Shown piece by piece: positions 22,905 to 35,510 of a stretch of 64,000 nt of DNA (positions are counted from its first letter, which is position 1; each line of letters opens with the position of its first letter). The translations under genes and the position numbers were made by a program. A model generated the notes under the pieces. The model saw only the letters and a list, made by a program, of their open reading frames with translations, searched no databases and was not told where the DNA came from. Location of the stretch: assembly GCA_020631735.1 (NCBI GenBank), contig CM036191.1, positions 43,721,309 to 43,785,308 on the forward strand. The letters run 5' to 3'. Source of the stretch: Saccharum officinarum (Eukaryota > Streptophyta > Magnoliopsida > Poales > Poaceae).

Positions 22905-25132
22905 ATATCACGGTTTTGTGATTCTTCATCTAAATAAACAACAAAAAGCTCTCAAATTAAAAATTATACTACTCCACATAAACAACATTACTACAAATCA
23001 ATGTAATAATAATGCAAATCATGCAGTATAATGCTACAAATGAACACAAGATATGATTCTGTTCAAAATCTGTACTAGTATACTACTCCAAATAAAAAAA
23101 AATCTTAATAACCTGCGTGCACTGCATATTCTAGTTGATAGTAAATTTAGTGGCTTTTATTACTACGATCGAGATCATATTCCAGTGGATGTATTATGCA
23201 GACCAACTAGGACGTTATGCAGACAGAAAACCACAATAATATACAAGAACAAAGTAGAGAGAGGATAGCATGAACATTAATTAATTATAAATCATATAGA
23301 TGTCATGAAGAAATAATACAAAGAAGAGAGGAGAAACGAAACACTAGTGAGTAATTATCATCACTTATTAGTTGATTGAGGGCACTTATATAGTGGAGCA
23401 TCTAGGAGGTTGGGGGTGACAGGCGCCCGGCACCCATCCCTCCACCCTTGTTTACAACCTATGAATTATATAGTATGAAAGTATTTACCACAGTGAATCT
23501 AAAGACATAAATCTTATATCATGAATCTATATAACTTTTTGAAAATTGATGGTCAAAAATATAAATGTTTGAATTATGACAAACCTAATACGATATTTAA
23601 ATAAAAACAAAGGGAGTATATATAATGGTTGGCCCCTCCTCCTTTTTCTGGGCTTGGGACCAGCTATGCAGTTACAATTGATGGTTCTTCATAATTGCAT
23701 AGGCGGAGTTCCCCACCATCCCCCACCCAAACCCATACCAACCGCCGCAGCCCTCCCCTGCAACCACACACACCACACACCACACACACAGGCCCACTCG
23801 TACCTACAAAATGCTAAAAAAAAGCTAAGAAATTTTGTTGTAATGTTTTTTTTTCTTATTTTCTTTGACAAAAGAAAGTATTCTAAAAACTGATTTGAAA
23901 AAAATAGGTTTTGCAAATAATTAAACAATAGAACACAAAAGGGCTTGAATAGCTTTTTTTTGGCTTTTTAAGTATTTGAATAACTTTTTCCTGGCTTTTA
24001 AGTATTGAGTTTTCTTTTCATATTATTGAGTTTGACCAATAATTGAGCAGACGAGATATGAGTCGATCCTGGAGCTGCTAGTATGATTTCAGAAGTCTGC
24101 AAACCTACAAAATTCATAGAAAAAATTATACTTAAGAATGGAAATATAAATAAACACAAACACACAATAATGCATCGAGGCGTGGTCTAGGGTATGGACG
24201 GATGGATGGATTTGGATCGTCTTAGTGAAGCGGATCCTCACTATTTACATATATTAGTTCGAATCCGAATATAGATACTGGTGTTGTCGAATGCGAATCC
24301 AAAACAGATATCTCGAATTTAGATTTGTGTTTCGATATCTACTTGATTTTGCAGAAAGCACGATGTTGCATATCAAGAGTTTTGTAGTGGGATTTAAAGT
24401 ATGACCATATAATATAACACCCGTAGATAAAGACAACTCTAAAAATGACCATATATATTAGTAAAAATTTGAATAATAAAAAATAAAAGCTCAATTAAAG
24501 TTTAGATAAATATTTCAATACATAAAGATATTTATCAATAAAATAAGTTTAAATTTATAAATAAACTAAAGTACTTAAATTAATATTATTAGCCATATTA
24601 AATTTGATTAAACTCATCCTTTATACATCATTAATGCTATTAAAATTATCATAAATATTAGTTTTTCAATAGTTTTAAATTATTAGAAATGTAATTTTAA
24701 AATTATAATAAATTAAACTAACCTTTATGATTAGCGATAGAGATAAACTTTAAATTGTTTACACAATGCATCTGTGAGATTAAAATTAATGTCATTTATA
24801 ATGTTTATTAGTAAAAAATATAAGTTTTACATGGTTTCACCGGGTACTTTGTTCTTCATAGATACCAATAATGTTCAATATTTTATATTCTTCCAAATTT
24901 ATATATAGAATTGGCTAGAGAATAATCATAAAAGATGGATTTAGATACATCTATTTAGTATCCATATTAAAATTAGATATGAATATGGACATCCATATTG
25001 ACGCTAAAATGGATATAAATATAGAACCCTTTGGATATTTAGACATCTGAAAAGAGTGCACTTCTAGATCTAACCAAAGTCAAACTATTAACAATATATT
25101 ATTTCAGATATATGCAGATGGGTTATATAGGA
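22905..25132. other. AT-rich intergenic region, no gene seen
   Basis: The region separates the outer solo LTR from the NLR 3' end. AAAGGGAGTA at 23608-23617 resembles the end of a Stowaway MITE. Dispersed ATATCGAAT/GAATCCGAATAT motifs occur at 24240-24330 and a very AT-rich stretch at 24400-25080. The NLR 3' UTR presumably extends into the right end. No reading frame here is credible. Confidence 0.6.
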
Positions 25133-28100
25133 TCAGAGTACGTACGTCTCTCCTCCCCTCTTTCCTTGGCATATGATGAGCACAGCTTTCAGTTCCTCCT
25201 TGATTGCGGCCATTCGCTTGTTTTCAACGTTGTACAGTTCAAGTAATCGGTCCTGAACCTTAATATGTTGCATCTAGGATACAGCATACAAGTACGTAGC
25301 CAGGAGTACATAAAACCAATTACATACATCAATGCTTTTTGCTTTGTGGATGGACACATGAACGGAAATAAAGCAACATGGGAGCCAATTGAGTATATTG
25401 TTTCATGTAGCAGTGAATATACCAGTTGATTAGAGTCTGATTGATCATTCATACTTTCAGCTGCATCCGCAAGTTCCTTTTGGAGTATGACCATCTCCAT
25501 TGAAGAGGCTGAGGACCACTCGATCTACATTAGATGAAAAGAGATCGGACTATCAGAGTCTGCCGTGAATACTTGATATGCATGTACGAACCTAGACATA
25601 ATTCTGCATCTAGCAACTGCTAGTAATTATTAACAACAAAACACTATAAGATACTGACTCGTAATTGCGATTTTACTAAACCAATATGTTCAAATACTAG
25701 GCCTTGAGTGTCACCAAGACCGAGTACCAGTACATACCGACTCGTACTACCATTTGTGCTAACTGTTTCAGGTGCAGTGCAGATGCCAAACTTCAAGTGT
25801 GTTTGCAACACCACAGCCACAGGAGTATATAATATACTCCATGTGTGTAATTGCACACAACACAAGGGTAACTCAATCGGGGTAAAACATAATCCAACAA
25901 ACTATAGATATGCATTGCACAGGCTAAAGCGTTGTAAACCATTGATGACGGCCTGACGCAGAGTACCTTTGCAATGCTCGGATGCCCCTTTGGTATCGCA
26001 CGTGCCATTTGTTGGGCCTGATTATTCAGGGCACTATTACAATTGTTCTGAACGTCTATTTGCTTATTCAGCTTTTTGATTTGCTCATTAAGCGTGGAAT
26101 CCTGAAAAATCTGACAATTGAAACAGGTGTTAGTATTTGGAAACTTAAAGTGCCTTGCCGGGCAAATCACTTTATATTTCAATAGTTAGAGGAACCACAT
26201 AACCAAAGGAACAGCGAGTGAGTATTCAGGTACCTTGTACATCTGTCGAGAGAATATCCTTGAATCTGCATCCGCTGGCCCCATTTTATCTTCATTGCTC
26301 CTTATCACTGAAAGTGCTGGATGATTGGGATGGATGTCAACTGCATGCCTGATCGCAGCCTCTGCTTCCTCCACCTCCACAAGATGGGCATCAGCACAGT
26401 CAACGCTGGCGATGACAGACTGGAGGGATGATAGATTTTCCAAGCAAAAGTCGAAACTGATATTAGCATCCCTTAACTCCATCACGTGCATGCAAAATTT
26501 GATTCTTTCAAGCCTTGGCATAGCTCCTAGCACAAACTGTAATGGTGCAATGACCTCTAGAGATATCAAATTCTTGAATCCGCTGCATCCACAAATAGTA
26601 AGATTTAATCTGTGGACTTTTATAGTGACTAGGATGAGATTGCGGAGCTCCGGCAACGTCCCAAGATTTCCCAGATCCTCCTCTTCCACATCACTCACAA
26701 CTACCGTCAGCTGGCAAAGTTTGGGAAGATATTGACCATTCATCCATTCCGGCACCCTTGAGAACTCAAGATTTAATAGTTCCAGGCTACGAAGGCTTGA
26801 GGAGAGGGCAAAACTAGGTTCTGTACCCACATCCATCTTTAAGAATCCCCTGGGCAATGAAATGGATATATTCTGGATGCTGTTAAGATTCTTTAGAGAC
26901 TCCAACAAATCAATTCCCTGCCCCTGGTCTTGTAGATTAATTCCAGTCATAAGACCCCTGAGATTTCTTAGGTTGCCCAACTCCTTCACAAACTGCCTTG
27001 TAGAGCACTTGTTGTCGGCACCATGGTGCACCTCAAGCTTTTGTACACGGGGTGTCCACCGAACCAATTCAGGTACCACTTCATGATACATCTCTAGCTC
27101 AACTAGGGACGTTAGCTGCCCTATCCATTCCGGTACTCTTGTCTTCTCATCCACATGTAGGCACATCAGTTGTTTCAGACAGCGCACGCTAGCTGGCAAT
27201 TCTATTATCCCAGTGTCATCCAATAGCAGTGTTTGAAGAAACTTTAGGTCCCCTATATTTTTGGGCAATTTACGAACAGGTGTATGTGATAGAGCAATGT
27301 ACCTCAAATGGAGTAACTTTTCTATATGTTCAATAGGATAACCTTCCATACCAATACAAAACTCCAGAGCTAGCACTCGTAATACTTTAAAGCTGGAAAC
27401 TGCGGGAATCAGTTTTGTGAAACATATTATGGCATTAAATGACCTCACCTGGGTCAAATGCTTATAACTAGTTTCTACAGTTAATGTACGAAGGGCTAAT
27501 CGACGAACTTTGTCTTCTGCAACAGATGACTTTTGCGCATTATCCAATGCAACAACAAAGTTTTCTTCAGTCGACAATTGTCGAATGAGACGAAGCAGTA
27601 TATCGTGGATACGACAACCCAGTAAGAGGCCTGAGTGTTTCTCCTCTGTTGGTGTGACCAGGTTTCTATTTATGAGTTCATGGAGGTAGATCTCTCCGAC
27701 ATCGAAAAAGTCTTCCCCCCCTTCCACATGAACAAATCCTTCGGCTATCCACCTCCATATTAATTCCCTTTTCTCTATATTGTATTCTTCTGGAAATATA
27801 CTTAGATACAATAAGCAGGTCCTTAGATGAGAAGGTAAGTCATAGTAGCTAAAAGATAATATCTTTTTCATATCCTCAACTTGTTCATCTTTGTGGTCGA
27901 AACCAATTGAGTCATACACATGGGACCACTCTTCTATTTGTTTTCTAGCTAGCACACCAGATATAGTGACAATGGCTAATGGCACGCCACGGCATTTCTG
28001 TATAATTGTATCAGATACCTCATCCAGTGCATTACTACAAGGTCGTTTTTCTTCCCCACCAAATGTTTTCATATAGAATAATTTCTTGGAGTTAGAATCT

Positions 28101-29286
28101 GAAAGTTCGTCCAGTCTATAGACTACACCAATTTCCATTGAAATATTAGAATTACGTGTAGTAGTGAGTATTCTACTTCCACAATTACTGTCAACAAAAG
28201 CATGGTTAACAGTTGTCCATGTTGATCTCTCCCATATATCATCTACAACAATGAAGTACCTATGCACAAAACAAATGTGACCTACGAATCAGAGAATAAC
28301 AAAGAACATATAAAAAGGCACAAAGCATGATATGCATGCCTATGTCAATAACCTGAAGACGGCTTAAACGGATGACAATACTAAAAGACACTGATCAATA
28401 ATGAGCAATATGCAGATGATATGTACCTTTTTCCTTTGAGGTATTCGCGGAGTTCATCGATGAGCTGCCTTGCATCCAATTCCTTTAATTCACCATAGCT
28501 GAACCTTCTCTTATCAAGATCACTAATCATGTTCGTCTTGCTCTTGGTGAGATCAATAAGAATGTCCCTCAGGATTTTCTTGTGGTCAGGATTTTGTCCC
28601 ACTGGAATAAAAGCACAACAATCAAATGGAGGATTAACGTTAATAAGCTTCTTGTACACTGCCATGGCAAGGGTGGTCTTGCCCAATCCTCCAAACCCAA
28701 CAATGGAGACAATCTTCTTCTCCTGGCCCCCTACCAACAGCATCTCAATGAGTGCATCCCTAGGCTCATCGATGCCAACGAGCTGTGATGGTTTTGTGTA
28801 GAGAGTCGATAGGCGAGGGTCACTTCTTGTGGCTGCAGGCTTGGTCCTGACAGTATTGCCAATTTCGTACCTGTGACGCCTCTCAGCCACCTCCCGGAGT
28901 TGCGTCGTTAAGTCTTCTATGGTACCAGAAATGTCATGGCGAGACTTGGCCTTGGTGAACAGGTCGCCTATCTTGTTCATGGCACGTATGAGCTTGTTCT
29001 GCTGCTCGGCGGACTCATGGCCACCAGAAAGCACAAGGAACGAGTCGAGGACATCCTCCACATCGTAGCACTTGTCCCTGACCTCGCGTGCCCAGACCTT
29101 GACCTGCTCGTCAAGCTGATACCACGGCACATCAGCAACCTTGCAGAGGAAGGCCCGGATGCTCTCGAGTTCTGCTGAGAGAGACTCGACTTGTTTTCTC
29201 ACGCCCTTCTGTAGCTTCCACTCGTCTTGGAGCAGCTGGAGCAACTTGGGGGCGAGGCTGCTCACTGCCCCCGTCACCAGATCCAT
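25133..29286 (-). CDS. CC-NB-ARC-LRR disease resistance protein (NLR) with C-terminal coiled-coil tail, five exons
   Basis: The exons on the minus strand are 29286-28427, 28259-26234, 26101-25967, 25524-25423 and 25258-25133 (TGA). All introns are GT..AG and the frame is open for 1082 residues. The Rx-type coiled coil spans about 1-130, with an EDVID-like YDVEDVLDSF at 74-83. The NB-ARC has P-loop GFGGLGKTT 197-205, kinase-2 YFIVVDDIW 288-296, RNBS-B GSRILTTTR 314-322, GLPL-type CRGVPLA 376-382 and an MHD variant IHD 504-506. Leucine-rich repeats follow to about residue 900. Exons 3-5 (120 residues) encode heptad-rich segments such as LNEQIKKLNKQI and ILQKELADAAESM. Such proteins are intracellular pathogen sensors; the recognised effector is unknown. 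Retaining intron 2 would stop translation after 977 residues. No disabling lesion is seen. Confidence 0.9.
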
Positions 29287-29310
29287 TCTGGTCTGGGCAG
29301 CCTTTTAGCC

Positions 29311-30215
29311 AGGCCGGTCCTGAGATTTTAAAGACCTAGAGCGAAATTGGAATCAGAGGCCCCTTAATATAGCGATGATATATGAAACAGATAAACACTT
29401 AGATTTTATTCAAAAGAAATGTCCTTGCAATGGTATCAAGATCATTCGCTCCTGGCCATGGTAAGAATAAAACATAAAATATTTTTTTTTATCAAATGCT
29501 AGACGCAAAATCCTTGATGATGGTATCAAGATCATTCGCATCCAAAAAATTCTCCAATGCAACTATCAACTCATAGCCCTAGACGTGCTAGTGTTACCTT
29601 CAGAAGAAAAAGGTTATCAGTCATTCTTCTCTGTGATTTAATCAATTAATCTACTTTTTTTCAGCTTTTCAGTTTCTCACCATCCAATGCATGCTTTTCT
29701 GAACGACACAACGGTGTCAGCATGCTGAAATTTATATAATTTTAAATAGCAATGAAAAACTATGATGAGCTATGACGAGATATCATTTCAGCTGAAAACT
29801 TCTGTGTGTATAATTATATAGTGCCTGATTTTAATTCATGCTCTAGTTTGCATGGTGTACTAGTTCAGTTCAACTGTAAACAAGACGGCGCACTGATCGG
29901 ATATTAAATAGCAATTGAAAAGGATCTCTAATATCAATTGGAAACTATAAGGGTGTGATCGGATTAGTACACTACCTTGATTAGCTTCTCGACGTCTCCT
30001 TATCAAGTCATCTTTGGTAGGATCCTAAAACAGGAAAATGGGAGAGATCATAGCATACGCGTCGCATGGGAAGGATCGGTGAGCAATCATTGGCGTTGCA
30101 TTGTTTTCTTGCCTACCACGCTGCTAGCTTCTTATTGGATCAAGCATAATACTACACTGTATTTTCCAGGGGAGGGGCCCTTCGGATCCAGGGGCCTAGA
30201 GCGGCTCCGATATTT
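29311..30215. mobile_element. Possible hAT-like remnant beside the NLR start codon
   Basis: AGGCCGGTCCTGAGATTTTAA and AGGCCCCTTAATATAG at 29311-29375, and GGGGCCTAGAG at 30190-30200, resemble a common grass hAT-like repeat that begins with a GGGCCGG motif. Termini and target duplication are not resolved. A 20-base direct repeat (TGGTATCAAGATCATTCG) occurs at about 29433 and 29520. The rest has no recognisable content. Confidence 0.3.
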
Positions 30216-30518
30216 GGATATATAAACTATTCTTTCTGCTCTACTTCTCTGTGTATGGTGTGGAGAAGATGGATGTGTGTGCTTTGTGCGTGGGTGTATA
30301 TATAGCTTGAGAGGACTAGAAGTTAAGACTGCTAGAGAGCTCCTGGTCTTGCCTCGCTGGTTCTCAGGGTTAGCACAAGCTTCTTCCACTGCAATTTGGG
30401 CCTCACATCCCAACACCTCTTCCAGATGGGATGCAGTGCACCTCGGTCTCTGGAGCTTTCTTGGTTTCTTCAGGAAGGTACATGATCCAATGCATAAGGG
30501 TATGGAATACGAACAAGT
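30216..30518. other. Intergenic, no gene supported
   Basis: A TATATATA stretch at about 30296-30303 is present, but the short reading frames on both strands show no conserved motif or coherent exon structure. Confidence 0.4.
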
Positions 30519-31783
30519 CACTGGTACAGAAAAGTATACAGAGGCGGCTAGGATGCCTCTACAGAGACAGGTGGCCCAGCCGCCTCAGATTTTCCAACTC
30601 TCCAAATCAACAATTTGCAGAGGCGGCTGCTCGGCTGGGAATGGAAGCTGCATCTAGAAAGCAATGTTTAGAGACGGCTGTATTTCGAACTGGCCCTACA
30701 AATCATTGCCCAAAAATCACGAATTCGGGCAAAAAAAAGCAAAAAAACATTATTTTAACCTAGGGAGGCCATACACGCCGTTTTATCCGCGCGAAAAGCA
30801 CACAGCTTCACGGCCATCGGGGCTCCAGCCCGTGACCACATGTCTCGTGCGTATCTCCACAAACCACTCAATCCATAAGACACTTGTGTCTGGGTCAGAT
30901 ATTCGTCCTTCTCATTTTAGCTTCATCCGATTTTAAAATGAGTATTTGGTATCCTAAATATTTTCAAATAAAGAAATTATCAACTATCAAGTTGTATAAC
31001 CTTTCCTGATCTACAATTTTGGTTTTCATCATTTCTCCATCCGAGGTCATTTGAAAATTTTGAATTTCAAATGTGAGAAATTGAAACGTAATTTTTTTCT
31101 TTTCATGGATGGTTTCAGATAATGAAAAAGTTGTCAAATATGAATTTGCATAACTTTTTGTGATCTAAATTTTGGTTTTGGTTGCTTCTCTATCTTAGGT
31201 TGTTTGAAAAAAATTGAATTTCAATTGTGAGAAATTCAAATGTATTTTTTTCTTGCATAGATGATTTCAAATGAAAACATTGTCACCTACAAAGTTGCAT
31301 AACTTCTCAAGATCTACTACTTTTATTTAGTCATTTCTCCATCAAGGTCCTTTAAAAAATTTGAATTTTGGAGAAATTCAACCGTAATTTTCGTTGCATA
31401 GATGATTTCAAATAAAAAAGTTATCAACTACAAAGTTGCATAACTTTTTGAGATCTACAACTTTTGTTTTTAGTCGTTTCTCCATCCTCAAATTTTGCAG
31501 TGCATCTCCTATTTCTAGAGGCGGCTCTATTTCTAGCTGCCTCTAAAAATTGATTTCTAGAGAAGGTTGGAAATATATCTGCTTTAAGAAATTGATTCTA
31601 GAGGCGGATGGAAATAGAGCCCCTTCTAAAAATCGATTTTGTAGAGGCGGCTGGAAATAAAACCGCCTCTACAAATGCATCTCTAGCGGCAGCTCAGTTA
31701 GGATGTCACTGTAAAGGTGGCTGTAAATTGAGTCACCTCTATAGAAAAAGCTCCCGTTGCTGAAATTCAATTACGTAGTAGTG
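30519..31783. mobile_element. CACTA-like non-autonomous element with AGAGGCGGCT subterminal repeats
   Basis: The left edge starts CACTGGTACAGAAAAG and the right edge ends GTAGTAGTG. Both ends carry AGAGGCGGCT or complementary motifs (30540-30625 and 31515-31735). The two termini match poorly beyond the first bases and the flanking triplets (AGT, AGC) differ at one base, so the right boundary is uncertain. There is no coding sequence; a tandem array fills the middle. Confidence 0.5.
30980..31480. repeat. Imperfect tandem array, period about 145 bp
   Basis: Four diverged copies of a unit contain a TTGCATAACTTTTTGAGATCTAC-like phrase, beginning near 30992, 31142, 31289 and 31431 (spacings about 150, 147 and 142). 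Each unit also has a CATTTCTCCATC phrase. The array sits inside the CACTA-like element. Confidence 0.65.
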
Positions 31784-31849
31784 AGCGTGACCTATGCAGG
31801 ATAATATGCACACAAGCAATGAAAATGCTGCAATATGATTATGTGAAGG

Positions 31850-34785
31850 TGTCACACCTATTTTTAAGAGCAAAAATAGGATGCATAAAAGACTAATGTG
31901 CGCCCCAGGAAATGATCGCACACATAAATAGACAAATTACATAGTATCATCACAGTTCTTATTACATAGCGAAAAAATATTTAACACATAGTCTTATACA
32001 ATAAATTATAGCAACTAATAGTAGATCTCCAGCGGAAACTCCAAACACAAGGACACGGTTGACTGGTTGACACCAAGACTACTCATTACGATAATCATCT
32101 TCATATTCTTCATCTGTGGTGGTGGAAATAGTAAGGGTGAGTCCATGTCGAACTCAACAAGTATAACACAGGGTTTATGAGGCACAAAAGGCTATACACT
32201 ATTTGACTGCGTTTAGCTTTTAATCATCATATATTTAGCAATTGAGTAGCATCAAGATAATCCACTTCCCATTAATGAACCAATGATCAATTGTAATAAG
32301 GATAACGAATAGCATTAACATGAGCATAATAATAATCAACAGTAATTAAGCACGATATAACAATAGTGATAAGCTATCTGTAGATGTTCCAAGGCCGCCC
32401 GTATCCGTGGGCATGGCTAGTATACCAGTTTTTAACTCTGCGCAGAGGTGTACACTTTCACTGTGAGTCATGATTTCCATATGCTAAGGGGTCATAAATC
32501 TCTAAACACAAGAAACCATATAAAGCCATTCAAGAGTTCATCTAACAAGTTAGGGTCATTAGATTCACTCGGCAGGCAGATGTAGGAACCTCCCTTTTCA
32601 AATGGCACAATTCCTTCTCGGCTATACTCATAGACTAGAGGTTGTCCTACATCCAACGTGGCAAGCCATTCTTATGCCATTTAAGGTAACCACTAACAAG
32701 TTAGAAAAGGTCTCTTGAACAACTAGAGCCAGAGCCATATAGCCCTCACAGCTGTACTGTATGTCCCGGATAATCACGTACAGATAAGTCCTTATGGAAA
32801 GAAACTAGAGCAACAATATAACCCCTTGCTCTAGCCTCCTTTTCCACAGTATTAAAATCATCATTAAAGGTGGGTTGCTTAATCCATTAATCAAATTACA
32901 AGATCATTGTTCATAATTAAGCACTAGCAATAGCTACCCAAATGCATCCCCAAGGTTGACAAGAAATCAAGGTAACAATCACTAAGTTATAATCTCTAAG
33001 GTTGTCAAGGAAGACACATGCATATGTATGATAATTTCAGTGAATAGGACAACAAGGATGGTCTCATGTTATACTTGCCTTGATCAAAGCTTTCCTGATG
33101 ATACTGCTAGTCTGGCTCAAAATAATACTCTTGATCGTCAAGAAACTGCTCACCGTCTATACTCGATCATCAAGCATCAACACACAATCATCCGAGCAAT
33201 CATACACGAAGCAAACAAACAAACATAGTTAGAATAGTACACCAATAGTAGCAAAATAGTATAAAAAGTTTGTAAAACTCTTCTACACGTTACTACGATC
33301 ACACAGACGTAAAGATCACAAAATTCGGAGTTAAAACGTGAAAGTTATGAATTTTCTAAGATTTCCTATAGATAAATACTTACTTAAATATAAATTCAAA
33401 AATTAAATTTTTTAAACCTACTGTACAGCTACACTAACATGTAGAGCTCGCAAATACGAACCTAATGCAACTTGAACGGATCAAATCGGAGTTAAAACGA
33501 AGATTTTATGATAAAAACAAGTTTAGTGGCAAAACTATAAATATCAGAAAACATATTTTTAATTTACTGAGAAGAAATACGTCTTCAAAACAGAGAAACA
33601 TACTTCGAGAATTACGCCAAGGACCGCGGGTTCTAATAAAGAAAAGCGCAGGGACTCTTTAACAATTTTACCCCGCGAAGGGGTATCTTCTAATCCTACT
33701 CGTTGATCTGAGAACGGACGGCAGACATCGTTTCCAGATGAAAGAGAGAGAGCGCGGCCATCCGCCTCAACGCTGGCCGGTGGCCGCCATGGCCGGCACC
33801 CATGGCTCGCCGGAGAGCTTTGGCTCCACTGTTTTCGACCACCATTCGGCCCGCAGCCGGTACCAATCGGTTGAGGAGCTCAACGCGAACGCATCTACGC
33901 AAGTTAGGAAAGCAAGAACATATCGAGGACGGGATGCGGCTCGGGAAGGCGGCGGCGCCATTGCCGGCTTCGGCAAACTCACCGGAACTCTATGTCCTCG
34001 CGATTCAAGGCATCACAGACCAAAAGAAAGGTATGGGGAGGGAGAGAAGGAGATGACGTGCTCACCAATGTGGAGAAGAAGGGCGCGGGCTAACCGGCAA
34101 GCTCCGACGACGAGAGGCAGTGAAGCCTAGGGTTTCCAACCCCCTAAGCTCGAGTTCACGTGGTTTGGCTCGGAGTTAAGATGGAAAAAGGGATGAGGGG
34201 GAACGCGGCTACACTTTTATAGCCCCAAACGTAACGATTAAGGATAGAATCCCGGATTACGCGGTTGGATTCGGTTGAGGAGGTGTTCGTCTCTGGCTCG
34301 GTCACGGCATGAGGAAGAAGGTGCGACTGACAAGCGGGTCCCACCCGTCAGCGAGACCGGTGAGGAGAGAGCACGCGGCTGCAATTCTGGCCCGGCCCAC
34401 GCGGCGCGAGGAGGAGCAGGGGAAGCAGGCTCGGTTCGGCTCGGCCCAATAGCGAGAAGGAGAGGAGCAGGCCGGCTCGGGTGGGCTTCCAGGCCGCCGG
34501 CTACACAGGTAAGAAGGTAAGTTCTATTTTTTTTCTTTCTTTTCTTATATGAATTTGTTTTCCAAAGCCATTTTAAAAATGGATTTTGAATTCAAATCAA
34601 ATAAAACCAAAACCACACCACACAATAAAACAAATGCAACAGCATGAATGCATCATCAAATATGCCACCTAATATTTTAAATTTTAATCCCCATTAAATA
34701 CTCTCTAAATTATTTAAGCTCAAAACTAAATCCCTTTTACTCAAATTTTATCTAATTCCAAATTTTAAAAATTCTGGGTGTTACA
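31850..34785 (-). repeat. LTR-1: chromovirus LTR, left border of the tandem duplication
   Basis: This 2936-bp LTR in minus orientation has edges TGTCACACCTATTTTTAAG on the left and CTGGGTGTTACA on the right. A polypurine tract (CTTTTAAGGGAGGTAGAA, 34786-34804) and a chromodomain scrap follow to its right, so it was a 3' LTR. Its GC-rich promoter-proximal part is 33700-34510. It is homologous in order to the LTRs at 46089 and 58675. Confidence 0.88.
34213..34222 (-). promoter_or_regulatory. LTR-1 TATA box
   Basis: Minus-strand CTATAAAAGT, the best TATA box among the minus-strand LTRs here, lies about 560 bases into the LTR. Confidence 0.55.
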
Positions 34786-34830
34786 AATTCTACCTCCCTT
34801 AAAAGAATCTCGTCCTCGAGATTGGACTGC

Positions 34831-35034
34831 TTACTCAAACAACTGCGGGTATGATTTCCTCAATTCATCCTCTCTTTCCCAAGTTGACTCTGCCTCTGAA
34901 TACCGATTCCACTGAACTTTGCACATCTTAATAACCCGGCTTCGAGTAACTCTTTCAGCAGTTTCTATAATCTTAACCGGAAACTCTTCATATGTAAGAT
35001 CCTCTTTAACGGTCAATTCATCCAAAGGTATTTG
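34831..35034 (-). pseudogene. Truncated pol C-terminus (chromodomain only)
   Basis: About 68 codons encode the end of a chromovirus pol ([30 protein letters not shown], ending YPQLFE). It breaks abruptly near 35034 into CACTA-type subterminal sequence. The same break occurs in the sister unit at about 49251, so it predates the duplication. Confidence 0.85.
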
Positions 35035-35510
35035 CTTAACCGGAAATATATCTGCTTTAAGAAATTGATTTCTAGAGGCGGATGGAAATAGAACCCCTTC
35101 TAAAAATCGACTGCCCTCAAATGCTAGATAGCCGTTCAGTTGGGCATCATTGCTATTTAGTGCTATTAAGTTTTCTGGTTCATACAATATTCACCTAAAA
35201 TCAGGGGGGCATATGTTGACACGCAAAAATGTCCCGGCATGGTGCAAGGCAAGGCAGAGCTGTCCTACGGGGTCCCTACCAGGCGTGTGGGGTTTCAAGT
35301 CTCAAGAGACCTCACCATCATGTCGTCCTGCGCATTGCGCTCCTAACGAGGCTCCTCTGGCGGTATGTCTTGCATATCGCGCTCATTGTTGGAGGCACAA
35401 GGTCTGGGTATGGACAAAACCCTAGGCGCCGGCTGACCCTAAAGTTGGCGAGGCCCTACATCGAGCGATCTAGCTCCTTATCGGTGTGGTGACTCAACTC
35501 AGCATAAACA
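35035..35510. other. CACTA subterminal scrap plus unclassified sequence
   Basis: 35040-35110 nearly repeats 31568-31640 (ATATATCTGCTTTAAGAAAT, then AGAGGCGGATGGAAATAG). The rest (35115-35510) is moderately GC-rich and unrecognised; open frames there show no motif. It is duplicated at 49252-49727. Confidence 0.5.

Noticed and set aside
25982..26185. Short plus-strand frames opposite the NLR tail and LRR (also 26325-26735, 28529-28801, 28936-29178)
   Set aside because: They are antisense shadows of the NLR exons with no independent start signal or motif.
30519..31783. A fully defined CACTA element with matched termini
   Set aside because: The two ends agree only in the first bases and the flanking triplets differ, so only a tentative element is reported.
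34275..34520. Arg/Gly-rich frames in LTR-1 and equivalents in the other LTRs (10912-11584, 19726-20521, 61000-61200)
   Set aside because: They recur only because the LTRs are homologous and GC-rich there, and start or stop positions shift between copies.
34831..35187. A continuous 118-codon frame fusing chromodomain and upstream sequence
   Set aside because: It is a chance read-through across a deletion junction; the sister copy is frameshifted.
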